NCBI RefSeq assembly: GCF_964340395.1
Contig: NC_135552.1
Coordinates: 20,548,681-20,612,680 of the forward strand
Direction: 5' to 3'
Origin: Glandiceps talaboti
Lineage: Eukaryota; Hemichordata; Enteropneusta; Spengelidae
DNA length: 64,000 nt
Shown here in pieces: positions 55,501 through 61,500 of this stretch; the first letter of the stretch is position 1, and each line of letters opens with the position of its first letter. A model generated the notes under the pieces. The model made no database searches. It had not been told where the DNA came from and was given only the letters and a program-made list of their open reading frames with translations. Position numbers and translations under genes: made by a program.

Positions 55501-58500
55501 ACAGATTGTTTCGACTCAATTAATTTCCATTGTATTTACCTTGATGTGTTCTTGTACCTTAGTATCTTCAAAGGATTCTTCCGTATCTTCATGGCTTTGT
55601 GTAGAATACCAATTTCGATATATGGCTGTCACTTCATCTTCCGAAGGCAAGTTTTTTTTCTTCTTAAAAGCTGCACATACTTGCTTTAATAGGTAACATA
55701 ACGAGACACAGAACATCAGTTTACCATACAACCATCAAATAATGTCGCAGTGTTGATTAAATGTTTCACGTGTTGAGTATATCTGGAAAATTAAACTCGT
55801 CTATGCGTCGTAGAAAAGTTGTCTACAGTAATCCTCCAGTTTCAACTATGTGACAATCATTTGCCGAAGCAAAAAAGTAAGTGTGATCGCATAACTATTT
55901 AATGCCTATCCACATAGCAATTATACGATTTGGTGATTGCAGATAGAAATTATACATTGACATGGTACTGATTATGATTATACTTACCACAAAAGGAAGT
56001 TTTACAAACTTTTCCCGAAACACTTCCGACGAATCTTTCCTACTACTTGGACTCAGTACCTTGTCTTCAGGCTTAGTAAGTAGATTCATTTGTTTAAGGG
56101 CTGTACATAATCCCTAACATAAAGTGAAGGTAGAGCATTCAATGACATTATATCTGTTTGGTCTATCAGTATTGCAAACAGTTTCACTTCGACTATCGTA
56201 CTAGTAGGCTTGGCTTATATTAACCTCAAACATTTAACTACATGTCTGTTTCAAAACAAACTTCAGACAAGGAACTAATTGCTTGCTGTAATGTTTATTT
56301 CCTTTCACAAAGTGTAAATATTAGATTTGAAATATTAAAACACCATCTTTTCCGTTACATTTACTTTTTTGCCGTAGTCATGATGGTGTCCAAAGTTTGT
56401 AAAGATTGCCAGACAATGCATGAAGGCCAAACTATGAAATAAAACTCTTGCTTGTTTGTCCGGACGGAATATATTCGGTGGACACAATGTTCGATCTCTA
56501 TGACTTGATGCTCATATACTCCCATACTTGGTTAGCACTTATGCCTATGCTATACAAAATTAGAATCGTGTAATTTGTACACTTACAGTACATGTAAGTC
56601 TTTCATTGATCAGAAATTGCTCAATTGCCTCCAGAAAATTGTCCATTGTGTTCACTGTGTCATCAGTAGGGTTGAAAAAAAGTAACAGCCGTTTTACTTT
56701 CTCAGATGTTACCAATTTCTCCTTTGTGTCGCCATATAATTGCTAAAAATAGAATTTTTTAAAAATATATGCCATATAACAATTAGCTTGTATTAAATGA
56801 TTATTCCTAGCTAAACAATATACGGTGGTTATACATTTCAAATTTCCCGACAAATGCCAAAATGTTTATACCGAAAATGTGAAAGATTGATGTCAACACA
56901 ATTTTGTTCAAAGTAACTAGTTCATGATTCTGTGAAAATCTGTTACACTGCAATGAGAATATTCATGTATAAAGAAGCAAATTCCGTACTGTAAAACAGT
57001 CATCATATCATTTTATAACAAATCGGGTACAGCTGTTAAACATGATGTGGCTGTTAGAGATAATGTTGTTCACAGGCAGTTGGTGAATCGCGGTTTTCAG
57101 TTGTCAGTAGGGGGAGCATCGAGGCATTTTTCAGGAATGACTCGGAGAGACTGCTTGGGTGTGGTTGATATAAGGACTGTTTAAATGACCAACAAATTGG
57201 AGAATACCCTTTGACATAGCTTGGTGGAAACACCTGTCATTTCTCTAATTTCACTCACTTAAGTTCAAAACTATGCAAAAAATACAAACATCTGTGCCAA
57301 CGATATTGTTTTGCTGATTTTCATTCGAAATCAACTTGTTGACAGTAACAGAGAAATGTATAGACAATCGAAAATTCTCCATTCCATTGTCTATAATTTA
57401 AATGTAAACTAGGATATGAAGGCGTGGTCTTAAATTTCTTAAATTTCGTTTGAATAAACGTACGGTTGTACACGTCTAAAAGCAGTATCGTTAATGTTTC
57501 TCTGCTATAGAGATTATACCACAAGAAGATGTAATCTTACTTGTAGGATAGCTATGTAACATACCACCACGCGTAGCAAATTAATCATTTTGAAGAATTC
57601 AGTGATAAGAAAGTTTTAATTTGACACACTGTACATGACATTATCTACATATGAATCAACATTGTTTCTTATTTGGAGAAGCCACTTTATTATTGTGCGT
57701 TCATTTTAGTTGTCGATAATGTATCAAGGAAACTTGAGTATTGATATATTTGCTCCCTTGTGGTATGCATGCATTTTACAGGAAAATGCCAACTTGAATA
57801 TATACATGTACACTTAATACAGCAAGTAAAATGACTATTTTTGACGTCTTCAAAATTTTCATAACTACAGTTTTATAGAATGGAAGCATGATAAAGAGAA
57901 ACAGCTTAATTATTAAACATGACATGGCTGTTAGAGCAAGATGTTGTTCATTGGCGGTCCGTGAATCGCGGTTTTCAGTTGTCAGTAGGGAAAGGGTCGT
58001 TTATATGAGCAATACATTGGAGGGTACCTTTTGACATAGCTTGTTGGAAACGCCTGTCACTTTTCTAATTTCACTAACTTTTGATAAAAAATATGCAAGG
58101 AATACAACTTTGTTATCATGCTAGTGTGCCAACGAAATTGTTTTGCTGAATTCCTTTCGAAATCAAGTTGTTGGCGGTACCGGGGAAATGTATAATGACT
58201 GTTTTTGACGTCATCAAAATGTTAATAACTACAGTTTTATACATTGGAAGCCAGATGAAGAGAAACATAGTCGTCTGACTAGCTAAAACATCTTACTAGC
58301 ATTGCCACATTTTACAGTCTGGCTTGACAAATATGTACTAAGCTTGTTAAATCATATCTTCTGTTTTTAAAAGTATCTTCTAAATATTACTGTATTTTAT
58401 CTCCTGGTATAATAACCATTGCTTCATCTTGACCTACTGATCAAAAGAAAACGTTGTCACAATGTACATAATTTGAAGACGATCTGTTTTTAATGATAAT

Positions 58501-61500
58501 GGTAATTGAAACACAGAAAATGTAGCAATGTTGGTAAGATGTAGCACCATAGCTGATTTTGCGAGTAAGACTATAAAATGTAACAATATGAGTAACATTT
58601 TTAAAGAACCAGACAAATATTATTTCTATTCAATTAATGTCCATTGTATTTACCTTGATGTGTTCTTGTACGTTCGTATCTTCAACGGATTCTTGCACAT
58701 CTTCTTTCCTTTGTGAAGAATACCATTTTCTATATATTTTTGTCACTTTATCTTCCGAAGGCAGGTCCTTATTTTTCTTAAGAGCTGCACATACTTGCTT
58801 AGGTAACATAACAAGACATATAACATCAATTTACCATATAACCGTCAATTAATGTCACAGTGCGGATTCTACGAGTCGTAGAGACGTTGTCGACAGAAAT
58901 CCTCCAGTTTCAACTATGTGACTATCATTTGCAGAAACAAAAACACTTTCAAATGTATCACACATAACTAATCTTTATCTTATTTAGATGTTTTAATTCC
59001 TGTGTCAGTACATTTATGTTTTCTGTGTGAAATTATTTCCTGTAAGTGTGATCGCATAACTATTTAATTTAGACATTGACATGGTACTGGTTATGATTAT
59101 GCTTACCACAAGAGGAAGTTTTGCAAACTCGTCCCTAAACACTTCTAGCGAGTCTTTCTTACAACTTGAACTTAGTACCTTTTCTTCAGCTTTAGTAAGA
59201 AGATTTGTGTCTTTAAGTGCTGTACATAATCTCTAAAATAAAGTGAAGGTAGAGAATTCAAACACATACCACTTTTATCTGTTAGCATTTATTAGTATTG
59301 CAAACAATTTCATTTCGACTATCGTACTAGTAGGCTTGGCCTATATTCGCCTCAAACACTCAACTACATGTCTCTTTGAAAAGAAACTGATTGCTTGCTG
59401 TAATGTTTATTCCTTTTCACAAAGTTTACATATTAGATTTAAAATATTAAACATCATCTATTCCGTTACATTTACTTTTTTGCAGGAGTTGAGATAGTGT
59501 CCAAAGTTTGTAAAGACTGTCAGAAAATGCATGAAGGCCAGACTATCAAATAAAAATCTTGGTTGTTTGTTTGTCCTTAGGGAAAGTGTTCGGTTTACAC
59601 AATGTTCGATCTATATCACTACATGCTCAGATACTCCCATACTTGGTTAGCACTTATGCCTATGCTATACAAAAGTAGGATAGTGTAATGTGTACACTTA
59701 CAGTAAGTTTTAAAGCTGTTAGAAATTGCGCGATTACATCCAGAAAATCTTTCACTTTCTTTACTCCGTGATCAGCAGTGTTGAAAAAAACCAACAGCAT
59801 TTTTACTTTCTCAGATGTTTCCATTTTCTCCTCGGTGTCGCTGTATAATTTCTAGAATAGAATGTTGAAATATAAGCTATATTATAATAATTAGCTTGTA
59901 TTAAATGATTATTCCTAACTAAACAACATAAGGTGGTTGTACATTTCAAATATCCCGACAAATGCGAAACTTTTTATACCGAATATGTGAAACATTGATT
60001 TCAATACAATTTTGTTCACAGTAACTAGTTTATAATTCTGTGAAAATCTGTTACACTGCAATAATAATTTTGATGTATAAAGTGTTTAAAGTATTAAATT
60101 CATAAAAACAGTCATATAATTTCAGAAACAAATCGGACACAGCTGTTAAACATGACGTGGCTGTCAGAGATAAATGTTGTTCATAGGCGGTTCGTGAATC
60201 GCGGTTTTCAGTTGTCAGTAGGGCGGGAGCATTGGGGCACTTTTCAGGAATGAGTTAGAGAGAATACGAGGGGTGTGGTCGATATAATGATTGTTTATAT
60301 GAGCAATAAAGTGGAGGGTACTATTTTACATAGCTTGGTGGAAACACCTGTCATTTCTCTAATTTCACTAACTTTAGTTCCAAAATATGCAAGAACTACA
60401 AAAAATGATCATTCAAGTATGCCAATAATATTGTTTTGCTAGATTTCTTTCGAAATCAACTTGTTGGCGGTAACAGATAAATGTATAGACAATGGACAAT
60501 TCTCTATTCCATTTGTAAATGTAAACAAGGATATCGTTCGAATAAACGCACGGTTGTACACCTCTAAACGTTGGAGCATTAATGTTTCTACGCTAAAGAG
60601 ATTATACCACAGGGAGATGTAATCTTACTTGTAGGATAGCTATGTAAAATACCACCACGAGTAGCAAATTAATCTTTTTGTACAATCCAGTGATACTTGA
60701 AGGTGCTGGATTTGACATACTGTACATGACATTATCTACATATGAATCAACATTGTTTCTTATTTGGAGAAGCCACTTTATGATTGTGCGCTCGTTTAGT
60801 TGTCAATAATGTATCAAGGAATCCTGGAGAGCATTGAAATAATTGCTCCCTTGCGGTATGCATGTATTTTACAGAAAAATACCAACTTGAAGATATACAT
60901 GTACATTAAATATAGCAAGCGCAATGACTATTTTTGACGTCATCATGATTTTCATATCTACAGTTTTATACAACCATGGAAGCCAGATGAAGAGTAAACA
61001 GTGTCGTCTGTGGCTAGCTGAAAAATCTTACTAACATTACCATATTTCATAGTCTGGCATGACAAATATGTTACTAAGATTGTTAAATCATATCATCTGT
61101 TTTTAAAAATATCTTATTAATATTACTGTATTTTATCTCCTGGTGCAACAACTATTCTTTTATCTTAACATACTGATCAAAAGTAAATGTTGTTACAATG
61201 TACACGATTTGGCGATGATATGCTATTAATAATAATTGTAATTGAAACACAAAAAATTTAGCAATGGTGAAAAGATGTAGCACCACAGCTGGCGATGAAA
61301 AGAACCAGTAATTTTTTTCGAGCTAGACGATACAATGTGACAATGTAACATTTTTCTAGAACTAGTGTATTAATACCTTGATGTGTTCTTGTACATTCGG
61401 ATCTTCAATGGATTCTTGCGCATCTCCGTGGCTTTGTGAAGAATACCAATTTCGATATATGTCTGTCACTTTATCTTCCGAAGGCAGGTATTTCTTTTTC